Source: JASGKO01 sp049840595 (GTDB taxonomy: Bacteria > Verrucomicrobiota > Verrucomicrobiia > Chthoniobacterales > Chthoniobacteraceae). From it: a stretch of DNA of 64,000 nt. Positions 43,083-54,514 of the stretch are shown piece after piece. The notes below the pieces were generated by a model. That model saw only the letters and a list, made by a program, of their open reading frames with translations, was not told the origin of the DNA and made no database searches. Where the stretch lies: the NCBI GenBank assembly GCA_049840595.1, contig JASGKO010000036.1, positions 186,001 to 250,000 on the forward strand, read 5' to 3'. Each line of letters starts with the position of its first letter. Position 1 is the stretch's first letter. A program made the position numbers and the translations under genes.

Positions 43083-46000
43083 ATGCGCCGTGGTTTGCTC
43101 ACTCTCTCCCTCCTGGCCTCCACCGGGGTTGGCCTGCCTGCCGATCCGCCCGCCAGCCCCCGGCTGATTGAGCGTTACGAGCAAATGCTTGAGGCACATC
43201 CCGCGGAGGGACTGGCGCTGGACCGGCTCTGGAAGATTTATTCCGATGCCGGCCGCACCGACGAACTGCTTGCCGATTATCAAAAGCGGCAGGGCACTTT
43301 TTCCGGCGCCCTCATTTACGGCTGGCTCCAGCAACGAGCCAGCCATCGGGACGATGCCGCCACCGCCTTTCGGGCCGCCGCAAAACTGGACCCGAAAAGC
43401 GCGGTGCCACATATCGCACTCGCCAGGCTGCAAGCGGATCAACCATCCCTGGCGGCGGTCGAATGGGAACAGGCCGCCGCATGCGATCCCTCGCCCGATA
43501 ATCTGCTCGCGCTGGGCAATGCCTGGCTGGCCGCCGGCGATTCCACCAAGGCCGCCGCCGCCTGGGAACGCGCCATGCAGCTTGCCCCGCAGGATCTCAC
43601 CCTGCGCACCCAGCTCGCCCAAAATTACGAGCAACAGCATCTCCCCGAAAAAGCGCTCCCGCACTACCAGTATCTCGCGGATCACGCCGCCCCCTCCGAC
43701 CGCGTGGCGGCCTTGCAAAAAGTGGCGCAATTGCAGGATTTACTCGGCCAGCCCGAGGCCGCCGAGGCCGCGCTCGACACCGCACTCGATCTCACGGCGC
43801 CCGGCAACTGGCGGCGCGATTCCCTGGAAGCTCCAGCTCATCAATCTCAGCCAGCGCAATGGCCGCCTCGACCGGCTGGAGCAGCGCTGGCAGGAAGCAA
43901 TTGCGCAAAATCCCCGCGACCTCGGCGCTTACTGGAAAATCGCCAGCCTCTACCACCATGCGGAGGAACGGCACAAAGAACGCGAGTGGCTCGAAAAAAT
44001 GGCCGCGCTCGCGCCGGACAATCGCGAGGTGCAGCTGGCTCTCGCCCGCGCCCGGCAAGCCGATGGCGATCCCGCTGCCGCGGCCAGTATGCTGGATGCG
44101 CTGCTCCAGGATCAATCCGCCGATTCGTCGCTGGTCTTCGAACGCGCCGGGCTGGACTTGCAAATGGAGCAACCCCAGGCCGCCATCTCCCGCCTGGAGG
44201 CGCTCTTGCAAGCGCACCCGGAGGATCATGTGCTCGAGCGGCGGGTAATTACCTTCTATCGCGAGTCGCGGCTCACGACCGCGCTGGAAAGCCGCCTGCG
44301 CGCCGATGCGGCCCAGGGGGATGAATCCACCGTCGAACTGGCGCGTTTTCTTTTCGAGCAACACCGAGACCGCGAGGCGGGACACGTGTTGCAGGGGCTG
44401 GTCAAGCCGACCACCAGCACGGCCGAGCAGGCCGCCGCTTTGGAGAAAACTGCCGGACTCTGGAAGGAATACGGCCACCTGGATGAAGCTCAAGCGACTC
44501 TCCAGCAAGCGCTCTCCCTGGAGCCAAAAAACTCCGCTCATCTACTCGCGCTGGCTGATTTGCAAATTTCCGCCGGTCATTACGAGGAAGCCCGCCATAC
44601 CCTCTCGATTGCCTATGCAGCTCCAGCCCGGGCCGGATACCGATCAAAAACTCTTCCGCGCCTTCCAATCGGAAGTGATCGCCCATTCCGCAACCACCTC
44701 CGATTCCCCCTTCATCGCCGACAATGGAGTGCCGCTCATTCAATCTTCTCCGGCGCTGCGCAACTTCATCGTCGCGCTCGTTCGCACAGCCGCGGAGAGC
44801 AAGAAGACGACCGACCAACTCCGGGCGGCGCGCTGGCTGTTCTGGACGCAGCGCAGTGACGAAGCCCTGCGCCTCGCCCGTGGAGTGCTCAAGACCGATG
44901 CGGGCTCCATCGAGGCCCATCGACTCGTCCTGCAAATCGCCATGGCCGCAAAGAATTCCGCAGCCGCCCAGGAGCAGTTGGAACAGCTTTCCAAGCTCGA
45001 CCACACCCAGGCCCGGGACTGGCAGCGGCAACTGGCCCAACTGTTCCTCGACCGCAGCAATTTCGAGGATGGGTTGAAAATCCTCGACGCCCAGGCCCGG
45101 GAAAACCCCTCCGATCTGAATGCGCTCTCCGACCTCGCCCTGGCGCGGCAACGGGCCGACCAATGGTCCGATGCCCTGCTCGACTGGCAGCACGCCTATT
45201 CCATGGCCTCGCTCTCGCAACAGCGGGAGATTTTATCCCCGCTCGTTCATGCGATGGAGCACCTTGGCCTGAACCAGAAGGCTGCGGAGCTGATGCTCTC
45301 GGCCTCCGACGCCGCGACCAATCCCGATGATCGGAAGCAAAACCTCGACCGGCTCATCACCTATTGCGCCGAGCACGATCTTACCGCCTGGTTGCAGCAA
45401 CAACTCGATGCCCGCCATCGCACGGATCCGGGCGACCTCTCGACCACGCGTGCCCTTGCGGCCCTGGCCCGGGCTGGCAATCGCCCGAACGACGCGCTGC
45501 AATTCCTCTCCAGTGCGGCCGATCAGTCGCCAGATGATGCCCAGGTGCTTCGCGAAGTGGTGCAGCTGGCGCGGGATTTGAACCGCCCACAGGACGCCAT
45601 TTCCCGCCAGCAGCAGCTCGCGCAGATGGCCGCGCCCGATGATCCCGGGGAAACCATCACCCTGGCCCAGCTGGAGGAGGAGGCCGGAGACATCGCCGGC
45701 GCCACCCGCACCTGGCAGCAGATTGCGCGTCAATTTCCGCGCAACGTGGATCTGCTCACCAAGGCGTCCGACTTCTTCCAACGCTGGGGAGCGAATGATG
45801 AGGCCCGGGATATTTTGCGCCGGGTGCGGGTGCTCGATCCCGGCAATCTCCCGGCCCTGCAAAGTCTCGCCATTATCGCCGATCCTCCCGAGGCCCTTTC
45901 CTGCTACGAGCAAATTCTCGCCCATACCACTCCGGCCCAGCCGGATGACCCGCTGCATTTCCCCGATGTCGATGCCTCGCAATCGCTGGGCGTGCAGCAG

Positions 46001-49000
46001 AGCTATTTCCGCGCGATCGAGCTTCGCCACGGCAGCATCAGCGGGGCGACCGTGCAGCATTTGAAATCGTTTTGGAGTGACAACGAGTCCAAGCTCACCG
46101 GGGATGCCGCAAGCCGGCTCCCGGCCATTCGCGCCCTGTCGTTGCTGCTCTCCGCAGAGGGCGATCCCGCCACGCTTCGCGACTGGCTGGCGCGCTGGAA
46201 TGCCGCGCCGGATGTCGAGGCCCTCTGGGCGCACTATTACTCCGGCGATCATCCGGGCACGATCCGCCTGCTGCAAAATCTACTGGCGCAGAATCCTGCC
46301 GACGTGACCACCCGCCAGGCGTGGATCTGGCTCTGCCTGCGGATGCGGGAATACACAACGCTCAACCACTGGCTTTCCGCACCGGAGCGCAGGCCCGACG
46401 ATACGGACCTCACCCTCGTAGCGCTCGGCCGCCATCTCTCCGACGGCCCCGAGGATCCCCGCCTGCTCAGCGAACTTTTTCCGCCGGATTCGCATCTGGG
46501 CTTTTTGCAATGGCAGACGGCGCTCCTGTTCTCCGGGCAGGACAAGCTCCGCTCCGCCGTCTCGCTGGCCCAGCCGCTTTTTGCGCGCGCCGGAAGCATG
46601 CGCCCGTACTACGGACTCCAGATTGCGAGCTGGCAGATTTCGCTCGGCGATCTGAAGGCGGCCCGGGCGACTTTGAAGGATTCGATCAACATCGTTGGCA
46701 GCACGCTTGACGACCCCGTCTATGCGTCGCTGCGCGAATCCGTGCTGCTGCTGCCCGAGGATCAACGCCCCGCCTTTACCGCGAGCTATCTGGCCCGTTG
46801 GAAAAACGACCCGTTGCACGCGGCCAATTCCCGGCTCCTTTTCGCGGCCCTCTCCGGCGACTCCGCGGCGACCCGGGCTGCGGTGAGCGCCCTCCTCGCC
46901 CTGGCCCCGGTCCCGCGCCGCGATGGGGACGACATCGATGCCCCGTCCGAATATCGCTACTGGGTTTTCGTGCTCAATACCGGCGTCCAGCTCCAGGCCT
47001 GGAATCTCGACCGGGCGGCCCGCCTAGTCTGGCAGACGGCGCTCGACGACCGCGCCTTCGTAAATCTCACCGCCGACCAGCTTCCCGACACGCTGCGCGA
47101 GATTCGCCTGCGACTCACGGCCAGCCGCATCCTGGCCGCCGAACCCGGGGTGCAAACGCTGCTGGTGAATGACTTTGCCTCGGATGCACCGCTGGATGCC
47201 CTCGCCTCCCTCGCCGCCGTCCTGGAAAGCAACGGCTGCTACTCCGCCTCGCTGCCCATTTACGAAACCCTCTACCAGCACGATCCGGAGAATCAACAAA
47301 CCCTCCGGGGCCTCCTCAATTCCGCCCGGATCTCCAACGATCTCGATGCCCCGCGCGACATCCTGCTCTCCGTGGTCCAACATGCGTTTGCCAATCCGGC
47401 GCAGATCGAAAACTACCGCTCCTTCATCAGCGAAACCGTGGATCTCCTGGAGCGTCGGAACGAGCCCTCGCAATCGCGCCAGATTCTCAACCAAGCCATG
47501 CAGCTCCTGCCGAAAGACCCGTTTTGGATCGAGCGCTCGGCCCGCCTTTACCGCACGGTGGGTGATGCCGACCATACCGAGGACGAATATCGCCGTCTCC
47601 TTGCGCTCGACCCCGCAAATCCGACCGCCATCGCCAGTCTCACCGATTTGCTCAAGGCCGAGGGGCGCACCGACGAGCTTTCCCACCTGCCCGCCACACG
47701 CCCCCCCGCCATCTCCAGTGCGCCCGTCTTTGGCACTCGCAGCGGCGAGCAGGCCCGGCGCGATCTCTGCGCTTCCGCCACCCAGCTCGCGAAAGAGAAG
47801 AAGCTTTCCCAGGCCATGGCCGTGCTTTGCAGCGCGATCGCCAAAAGCACCACCCCCGGCGATCGTCTCAGCTATCAACTCGCTCTCGCGGAAATTCTTC
47901 CCGGCGATCATCCTCTGCTCCCAGTGTTGCTGCGGAAACTTCATGAATCCCTCGACAATCTCCCACCCAACACGGATGGCGACGTCACGGGACGCTATTA
48001 CGATCTGCGGCAGGGGCTGAAATCCGTCAATCGCGCCGGGCTCCTTCAGGAGCTCGAAGCCGACTGGGATAATGGCGATGGGATTCCCCAAGCCGGTCTG
48101 GCGCTGCTCAACGAGTGCAAGACCACTCACGACGACCTCGTGGCGGCTCTTGCCAAAGCATTCGTTGAAAAAGCCGCGTCCTTCGACGCGGCCACGCTCG
48201 AAGCCGCCGCCAGCCAGCTCCAATCGCTCCATCAACCGGATGCGGCCTTCTCCCTCCGCCGGGCGATCATTACCGCCAGCCCTTCGCAATACAAAGCGAT
48301 CTTGCAATTCGCCAGCGACTTGAACTCCGCCGGTCACCGCGATGAGGCCGTTGCCACGCTCGATCAAGTCGCCGCGCGTTGCGTCTTCAGCCCGGCCCTC
48401 GCCATGGAACTGGCCCCGGGTTATCAGAAATTGGGCTTGAAGGCCCAAGCCGCAAAATACTGGGGCATGGCCGTCGCCATCGATCCCGCCGCGCAGAATT
48501 TCCCGCTCTGGAACAGCTACGCCCGCTTCCTCAACGACAACAACCAACCCTCCCTTTCGGCGATGCGCAAAGCCTACAGCAATCGCGCCAACCTCGATTG
48601 TTCCCTCCTCGTCGAGCAATGCGCTGCTCTTGAAAATTCCGCCGTCACTCCCAACGAAATCGCCGTTAACCAAGTCCTCTCCCAACTCAATCTCTCCGAC
48701 ACCCAGCGGCAGGTCTTCTGGCGCGGTCTCTTCACCCGCTGGATGACTGACGCCAAGCCCGACAAAACCCTCCCGCTTCTCAAAGATCACCTCGACGACA
48801 TCGTCACCGATCCGGCCACGGCTGCGGGTCTCCTCGCTCTCGCCAAATCCACCAATACCTATCCGCAGATCACGGCTGCCCTCGAACCTGTCACCGCCCA
48901 GCGCAGCCAGGATCTCTACAACCTGCCTCCCCTCCTTGCCTCCCTCTATACGGCCTGGGCTGCCAGCGAAAAATCCCCGGAGGCCGCGCTTCCGCATCTC

Positions 49001-49174
49001 CAGCGCGCGCTCCAACTTGCCCCGCGCAATTACGCCATCGTCGAACAATTCAGCCGCACCTGCGCCGCGGCCAACCAGCGCCCTCTCGCAATTACCACCC
49101 TCCACCAATTCATCGCGGTCACCCGCAATGCCCGCGACAAAGCGGCGGCGACACATCTGCTTGAAACGATTTAA
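43083..49174 (+). CDS. very large secreted TPR protein (about 2,030 residues; two apparent frameshifts)
   Basis: One gene read in three frames: 43083 to about 43823, then +1 to about 44618, then +1 to the stop at 49174. It begins with a signal peptide (GLLTLSLLASTGVGLPADPP) and consists almost wholly of TPR-like helix pairs (for example AALAPDNREVQLALARARQA, TLQQALSLEPKNSAHLLALA, EYRRLLALDPANPTAIASL, YWGMAVAIDPAAQNFPLWNS). Shift 1 is at the CCC of GATTCCCTGGAAG (43822-43824), shift 2 within GCCTATGCAGCTCC (about 44611-44625). Both are consistent with one extra base, and TPR character resumes at once in the new frame. No catalytic domain is visible; it probably acts as a periplasmic scaffold. 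Same direction as the preceding TPR gene. Confidence 0.78.
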
Positions 49175-49599
49175 GGGCCGACGGGGTTTCGATACGGACA
49201 ATGCCGGCACCCGCTACCGCAGCAGCTTCCGCGGCGAAGATGGTATTGCGCGGTGAAGACCATGGCCGGGCCTTCGTAGTAGAAATCGCCATCGATCAAC
49301 GCCGCAGGCTGAAAAGCGATTTTCTCACGCCCACGCTCGACCAGCTCTTCGCGGGTGATCTCCGAATCGGTCGCAATGGCCTCCAGACAATCCGGGCATA
49401 AACACCGAGGCTCGGGCAGGTCGGCAGTCAGACGACGGACGGCCGCACCGGAAAGGGTCGGCTTTTCACACCAGCAGGGGCCTTTGTAGGCTTCGCCGGT
49501 TTCCATCCGGCACTGGTTGGACCGCCCGCAGATCGGACAATGCCCCACGCGGTTGCACCAGCGTTGGGCATCGTCCACTTCTTCGGGTTCGCCTTTCAT
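49171..49599 (-). CDS. cysteine-rich protein with CWC and DUF5522 motifs
   Basis: A 142-residue protein with two small cysteine-rich modules: an N-terminal CWC-type motif (HCPICGRSNQCR followed by GPCWC) and a C-terminal DUF5522-type motif (YYEGPAMVFTAQYHLRRG, then CCGSGCRHCPY). Both probably bind metal; no function is established. I start at 49599, 7 nt after the nrdA stop, so it is the last gene of the nrd operon; an upstream in-frame Met at 49650 would overlap nrdA. Its stop is convergent with and overlaps the end of the large TPR gene. Confidence 0.8.
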   Translation of the reverse strand: MKGEPEEVDDAQRWCNRVGHCPICGRSNQCRMETGEAYKGPCWCEKPTLSGAAVRRLTADLPEPRCLCPDCLEAIATDSEITREELVERGREKIAFQPAALIDGDFYYEGPAMVFTAQYHLRRGSCCGSGCRHCPYRNPVGP

Positions 49600-49606
49600 G
49601 GCGCGG

Positions 49607-52447
49607 TTACTGGCAGGCTTCGCAGGTGCCGCCGTTGCGCATGGCTTCAATCGAGCAGGCGGTTTTTTCCGCCTCGGTGAACTCGCGCTTCGCAGGCTCC
49701 GGAGTGCGGCGGTCGCGGTTGGCGGAATCGATGGCGCTTTTGTTGAGCGTGCGGAGGTAGTAGGTCGTCTTGAGGCCGCGCTCCCACGCCTCGCGATACA
49801 TGAAGCTCGCGGTGCGGGCGTCGCTTTCGGCCAGCCACAGATTGGTGCTCTGTGCCTGGTCGATCCACTTCTGACGCGCGGCCGCGCATTGCAGAATCCA
49901 CGTGGGCGCGATTTCGAAAGCCGTCTTGTAGAGCCGCTTCAATTCCTCGGGCACGCGGTCGATCGGCTGCACGCTGCCGTCGAAATACTTCAGATCGGCC
50001 AGCATTTCCTCGTCCCACAGGCCGAGCGCCTGCAGATCGCGCAACAGATGATCGTTGGTGCGAATGAATTCGCCGCTCAGGTTCGACTTCGTGTGGATGT
50101 GCTTGTAGGTCGGCTCGATGCACGGGGTGCAGCCGAGGATGTTGGAAATTGTCGCGGTCGGCGCGATGGCGAGGCAGTTCGAATTGCGCATGCCCTGCTT
50201 CGCAATCTTTTGCCGCAGCGTGCCCCAATCCATCCGCGAACCGCGCTCCACCTGCACCGCGACGCCACGCTCGCGCTCGAGCAGTTCGAGCGTATCCAGT
50301 GGCAGCATTCCGCGGTCCCACTTCGAGCCCGCATAGCTTTCGTAGCGGCCACGCTCGGAGGCCAGATCGCTCGAGGCTTCGTAGGCAAAATAGGCAATCG
50401 CTTCCAGCGCCTCGTCGTTGAACGCCACGGCTTCGGCCGAGTCGAAAGCCACGCGCTTGTCGTAAAGCGCATCCTGCAAGCCCATGACGCCAAGCCCGAC
50501 GGGACGGTGCCGGCGATTCGAATACGCCGCCGCGTCCACGGGGTAGAAATTGATATCGATCACGTTGTCCAGCATGCGCATGAGCACCGAGACGGTGCCG
50601 CGCAGCTTTTCCAAATCGAGCGAACCATCTTCACGCAGGTGCGCCGAGAGATTGATCGAGGCCAGATTGCAGACCGCCACTTCGTCGCTGTTGGTGTTCA
50701 GGGTGATCTCGGTGCACAGGTTCGAGTTGTGGATTACCCCGGCGTGATCCTGCGGGCTGCGCAGGTTGCACGGATCCTTGAAAGTCATCCACGGATGGCC
50801 GGTCTCGAAGAGCATCTCCAGCATGCGCTTCCACAGGGCGAGCACGCGTACCTTGCGGCTCCAGAGCTTGCCATCGGCAGCCATCTGCTCGTACTGCTCA
50901 TAGCGTTGCTCGAAGGCACGACCGGAAAGTTTCGTGAGATCCGACACTTCGTTGCTGCGGAAGAGCGACCACGTGGCGTCCTTCGCCAGCACCCCGTCGG
51001 AGATCAGCTTCAGCCGCTTCATGAACAGGTCGGGAATCCAGTGCGCCGTGTTCATATTGTGCGTGCGGCGCCGTTCGTCGCCAGTTTCCTTGCGCAGGTC
51101 GAGGAAGTCCTCCACATCCGAGTGCCAGAGCTCCAGATAGCTGCACAATGCCCCGGGACGCTTGCCGCCCTGGTTCACGGCGATCGCGATGTCGTTACTC
51201 ACCTTGAGGAAGGGAATGACCCCGCTCGATTCGCCATTGGTGCCGTGAATATAGGCACCCGAGCCGCGAATCGCCGTCCACGAGCAGCCCAGGCCGCCGG
51301 CCCACTTCGAAAGATGCGAGAACCGGCGCCAGGTCTCCGTAATTTCCTCGATGCTGTCGCCACAATAGAGCAGGTAGCAACTGGAAAGCTGCGGATGATT
51401 GGTGCCGGCATTGAACAGCGTCGGCGTCGAACTGCATGCCCGGCGCGACTTGTAGATGCCGTAAAATTCGATCGCGCGGCCTTCGCGTTCCGCCTCCAGA
51501 ATCGACAGCCCCATCGCCACGCGCAGCCAGAAGACCTGCGGCGCTTCGAGCCGGCGCTTGCGACCGGTAACCGTATCGGTGTCATGGATCAGATAGCGGT
51601 CGAACAGCGTCTGGATGCCGATGAAGTCGAACTGCAAATCGGCAAACGGATCAAGCGCCGCCGCCAGGCGGTTGAGGTCAAATTCCGCGAGGCGTGGATC
51701 GAGACGCTTCAACGCGATGCCTTTCGGGATATAGTCGAGGAACGCCTTGCGGTGCGCCTCCTTGAGCGCCTGCGGGCCGTCCGCCGTCTTCCACGGCAGC
51801 GTCTCCTCATAGATGTAACTGAGCAAAATCCGCGCGGAGAAAAAGCGGGCGTCGGCATCCACATCCAGCAGCGACTTGGCATTGAGCACGATCGTATCGC
51901 GACGTTCGCGCTCGGTAAGATTGATGGAGGTGCTGCGCAACAGGCGCGTCACCAGCTCGTCATCCGTAATCGTCAGCTTCAACCCGATCTTCGCGAAGGA
52001 AATGCGGGCGCGGATATCGGCCAGTTGCTCGCGGGTGGCAAGCTCGAGCTGGCGGCTTGAATCATCGGGCGTCAACTCCCCACGTTCCCGCTCCGCGGCC
52101 CGGCGCGCCCGGTATTTGCCATACGCCAGCGCCACCCTGGCCTGCCCCATGTCGATCAAGATCTCCTCGACCAGATCCTGCAAATGCTCGATGTGCACAA
52201 AACTCGGACGCTCGATCGCCATCCGCCCCTCGATCCGGCGCTGCACCTCGCGGCCGATCTCCTCGTCCTGCCCCTCGGCAAAGCAGGCCGCCGCGACGGC
52301 GCGCGCGATCTTGTGGCCCATCCACGCCACCACGCGGGGCTTGCCCGAGTCGTCTCCCGGCACATCGCGTCGGATCACCTGCGGGAAATCCGCCGCCCCC
52401 ACGGCGGGGAGTTCATTCTGAAGCGAAAAGCTGGCTGTCGTATTCAT
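49607..52447 (-). CDS. nrdA: ribonucleoside-diphosphate reductase, class I alpha subunit
   Basis: A 946-residue catalytic subunit that reduces NDPs to dNDPs with the NrdB radical cofactor. An ATP-cone allosteric domain lies at the N-terminus (about 35-115), then the barrel. Active-site pieces are visible: SSCYLL (substrate cysteine), NSNLCTEITLNTNSDEVAVCNLAS (split by the radical-site NLCTE), and PTATISNILGCTPCIEP. The C-terminal redox pair is CEACQ. It is longer than E. coli NrdA (about 760), mainly from the N-terminal extension. Third gene of nrdB-dcd-nrdA, behind a cobalamin riboswitch. Confidence 0.95.
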   Translation of the reverse strand: MNTTASFSLQNELPAVGAADFPQVIRRDVPGDDSGKPRVVAWMGHKIARAVAAACFAEGQDEEIGREVQRRIEGRMAIERPSFVHIEHLQDLVEEILIDMGQARVALAYGKYRARRAAERERGELTPDDSSRQLELATREQLADIRARISFAKIGLKLTITDDELVTRLLRSTSINLTERERRDTIVLNAKSLLDVDADARFFSARILLSYIYEETLPWKTADGPQALKEAHRKAFLDYIPKGIALKRLDPRLAEFDLNRLAAALDPFADLQFDFIGIQTLFDRYLIHDTDTVTGRKRRLEAPQVFWLRVAMGLSILEAEREGRAIEFYGIYKSRRACSSTPTLFNAGTNHPQLSSCYLLYCGDSIEEITETWRRFSHLSKWAGGLGCSWTAIRGSGAYIHGTNGESSGVIPFLKVSNDIAIAVNQGGKRPGALCSYLELWHSDVEDFLDLRKETGDERRRTHNMNTAHWIPDLFMKRLKLISDGVLAKDATWSLFRSNEVSDLTKLSGRAFEQRYEQYEQMAADGKLWSRKVRVLALWKRMLEMLFETGHPWMTFKDPCNLRSPQDHAGVIHNSNLCTEITLNTNSDEVAVCNLASINLSAHLREDGSLDLEKLRGTVSVLMRMLDNVIDINFYPVDAAAYSNRRHRPVGLGVMGLQDALYDKRVAFDSAEAVAFNDEALEAIAYFAYEASSDLASERGRYESYAGSKWDRGMLPLDTLELLERERGVAVQVERGSRMDWGTLRQKIAKQGMRNSNCLAIAPTATISNILGCTPCIEPTYKHIHTKSNLSGEFIRTNDHLLRDLQALGLWDEEMLADLKYFDGSVQPIDRVPEELKRLYKTAFEIAPTWILQCAAARQKWIDQAQSTNLWLAESDARTASFMYREAWERGLKTTYYLRTLNKSAIDSANRDRRTPEPAKREFTEAEKTACSIEAMRNGGTCEACQ

Positions 52448-52512
52448 GGAAATCGTCTGGGTTTCGTCGTTGGCTCTCTGCTAAATCGTTGGTCGTCTGC
52501 TGCGGTGATGCC

Positions 52513-53082
52513 TTACATTCTTGGCACGGTAATTCCGGTCTGCGACTGGTACTTGCCGCCGCGGTCGCGGTAGCTTACCTCGCACGGCTCATTGGCGGCC
52601 AGGAACAAGACCTGCGCCAGCCCCTCGCCCGCGTAAATCTTCGCCGGCAACGGCGTGGTATTGGAAATTTCCAGCGTGACATGGCCTTCCCACTCCGGTT
52701 CGAAGGGCGTCACGTTCACGATGATGCCGCACCGGGCATAGGTGCTCTTGCCCACGCAGAGCGTGAGCACATCGCGCGGGATGCGGAAATACTCCACACT
52801 CCGGGCCAGGGCAAACGAGTTGGGCGGCACGATGCATACGTCGGTCTGCACATAAACGAATGACTTGGGATCGAACGCCTTCGGGTCCACCACCGTGTTG
52901 AAAACATTCGTAAACACCTTGAACTCATCCGCCACCCGCAAGTCGTAGCCGTAGCTCGACAGGCCGTAGCTGATCACCGGTGCTTCATCACCGGCGCGGC
53001 GCACGAGCTTCTCCTCGAAAGGCTCGATCATCCCGTGTTCCTTCGCCATCCGGCGAATCCATTGGTCAGCATGCACGCCCAT
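52513..53082 (-). CDS. dcd: dCTP deaminase
   Basis: A 189-residue trimeric enzyme converting dCTP to dUTP, the precursor for dTTP. The dUTPase-fold motifs are SYGLSSYGYDLRV, LCVGKSTYARCGIIVNVTPF, the catalytic glutamate in GHVTLEISNTTPLP, and GEGLAQVLFL. Start ATG overlaps the nrdB stop by one base (TAATG), so it is translationally coupled to nrdB; nrdA follows after 65 nt. Its place between nrdB and nrdA ties pyrimidine supply to ribonucleotide reduction. Confidence 0.95.
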   Translation of the reverse strand: MGVHADQWIRRMAKEHGMIEPFEEKLVRRAGDEAPVISYGLSSYGYDLRVADEFKVFTNVFNTVVDPKAFDPKSFVYVQTDVCIVPPNSFALARSVEYFRIPRDVLTLCVGKSTYARCGIIVNVTPFEPEWEGHVTLEISNTTPLPAKIYAGEGLAQVLFLAANEPCEVSYRDRGGKYQSQTGITVPRM

Positions 53083-54275
53083 TAGATCAGATCGTCCTCC
53101 GCCGTGTTTTTGACGCTGCCGCTGGTCTGGTATTCCGTGACCCGGGTCTCGAAGAAATTCTTTTCCTTGCGCAGGAAGATCACCTCATCCAGCCAGGCAA
53201 ACGGATTGGCCCGCACTTCGGAAAGGCGCGGCAGGTCCAGGCCGGCCAGACGCCGATCCGCATTGAAATCCACATAGGTCAGGAAATCCGCCTGCGTCAT
53301 GCCCACGCCGTCCTCGGGCAGGCAGTCGCGCACGAATTCCTTCTCCAATTCCACACCTTCGCGCATGAATTCCACGAGTTCCGCGCGGAATTCCGGCGTC
53401 CACATATCCGGGTTCTCCACGATCAACTGCGAGAGGATGTAGCGGCCCAATTCGATGTGATTGCTCTCATCGCGGAGCGTGTATTGGAACATCTGCCCGA
53501 TGCCGGTCATCTTGTTCTGCCGGTGCAGCGAGAGGATCATCGCAAAGAGCGCGTAGAACTGCGTGCCTTCCATCACCTGCGTAATCCCGAAAATCGCCTT
53601 CGCGAACTTCTGCTTGTTCTCCGTCTTCGTAAGATCGATGCCCATCTTCAACTCCGGCATCTGCCGCGTAATGAAAGCATTCTTTCTCTGCACACTTGGA
53701 ATGTCGCTGAACTTCGCGGTCACTTCGTCGAGATCGATATTCAGCGAGCCGATGATGTGGAGCAGCGAATCCATGTGGATGCTTTCCTCCGCGATATGCC
53801 GCAACGAGGCGTGCTTCAGTTCCGCTGCGGTGAGATTGTCCTCAATCACGTGCAGCACCGAATCGCCCACGATGCCCTCGGCGGCGGAGAAATAGCCGAC
53901 GCCCATTTCGATGATCCAGCGTTCCTTCGGCGAGAGCGCGTTGGTGTTCCACTGCTGGGCATCGCGCGTCATGTCGATCACATCCGGCTCCCAATGGTTC
54001 GCCTTCATCTGCTTATAGATGCGATAGGCCTCATGGTACTTCAGCGGCAGGATGTTCAGTTCCGCACTCCGCTGCCCGTTGATCACCCGTTTACCGGCCA
54101 GGCGGGCACGCGCCTTTGCCTTGTCCAGACGGAAGGTCTTGGCCCCCATCTGGTAAACCACAAAGTCCCCCTCCTCACGCGTCTCCACCGCACCAGAGCC
54201 GCCGGCGCCCCGGTCGCCATCGTCCATCCACTGCGCCACGCCGGCGCCCGTTGTGTTTAAAAGTGATTCGTTCAT
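53082..54275 (-). CDS. nrdB: ribonucleoside-diphosphate reductase, class I beta subunit
   Basis: A 397-residue ferritin-like radical-bearing subunit. Iron-ligand and helix motifs are visible: the ligand helix GVGYFSAAEGIVGDSV, ELKHASLRHIAEESIHMDS with the ExxH pair, IFGITQVMEGTQFYALFAMI, and RDESNHIELGRYI with the second ExxH pair. A C-terminal tail contains an acidic end (NTAEDDLI) that should dock on NrdA. The aspartate/tyrosine metal-radical site cannot be assigned with certainty by eye. First gene of the operon, 72 nt after the riboswitch terminator. Confidence 0.94.
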   Translation of the reverse strand: MNESLLNTTGAGVAQWMDDGDRGAGGSGAVETREEGDFVVYQMGAKTFRLDKAKARARLAGKRVINGQRSAELNILPLKYHEAYRIYKQMKANHWEPDVIDMTRDAQQWNTNALSPKERWIIEMGVGYFSAAEGIVGDSVLHVIEDNLTAAELKHASLRHIAEESIHMDSLLHIIGSLNIDLDEVTAKFSDIPSVQRKNAFITRQMPELKMGIDLTKTENKQKFAKAIFGITQVMEGTQFYALFAMILSLHRQNKMTGIGQMFQYTLRDESNHIELGRYILSQLIVENPDMWTPEFRAELVEFMREGVELEKEFVRDCLPEDGVGMTQADFLTYVDFNADRRLAGLDLPRLSEVRANPFAWLDEVIFLRKEKNFFETRVTEYQTSGSVKNTAEDDLI

Positions 54276-54346
54276 CGGATTTTAGTTTCGTTTCGTCCGT
54301 GGGCGCCAACCCACAGAACCAATAGTTTCTGGAAAAATCCGGGCAC

Positions 54347-54397
54347 AAAAAAAGCCTTCGGAAAATCCCGGCAGGATTTTTAGGAAAACCGAAGGCC
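54347..54397 (-). terminator. riboswitch-controlled intrinsic terminator before nrdB
   Basis: On the minus strand an 8-bp GCCTTCGG/CCGAAGGC stem, extended inside by AAAATCC/GGGATTTT-type pairing, is followed immediately by seven Ts. It lies between the aptamer and the nrdB start, the position expected for transcriptional control. Confidence 0.88.
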
Positions 54398-54514
54398 GCA
54401 CCGCGCAGGCACCTTCGTCCATGCCCTCCAGCGCGAAAATCAGTCTCACAGCAATCCCATCACGGTTCTTGGCGGAACCGCTTTTCTGGCCTCGCAAGGC
54501 GAAGCGTTGATGAG

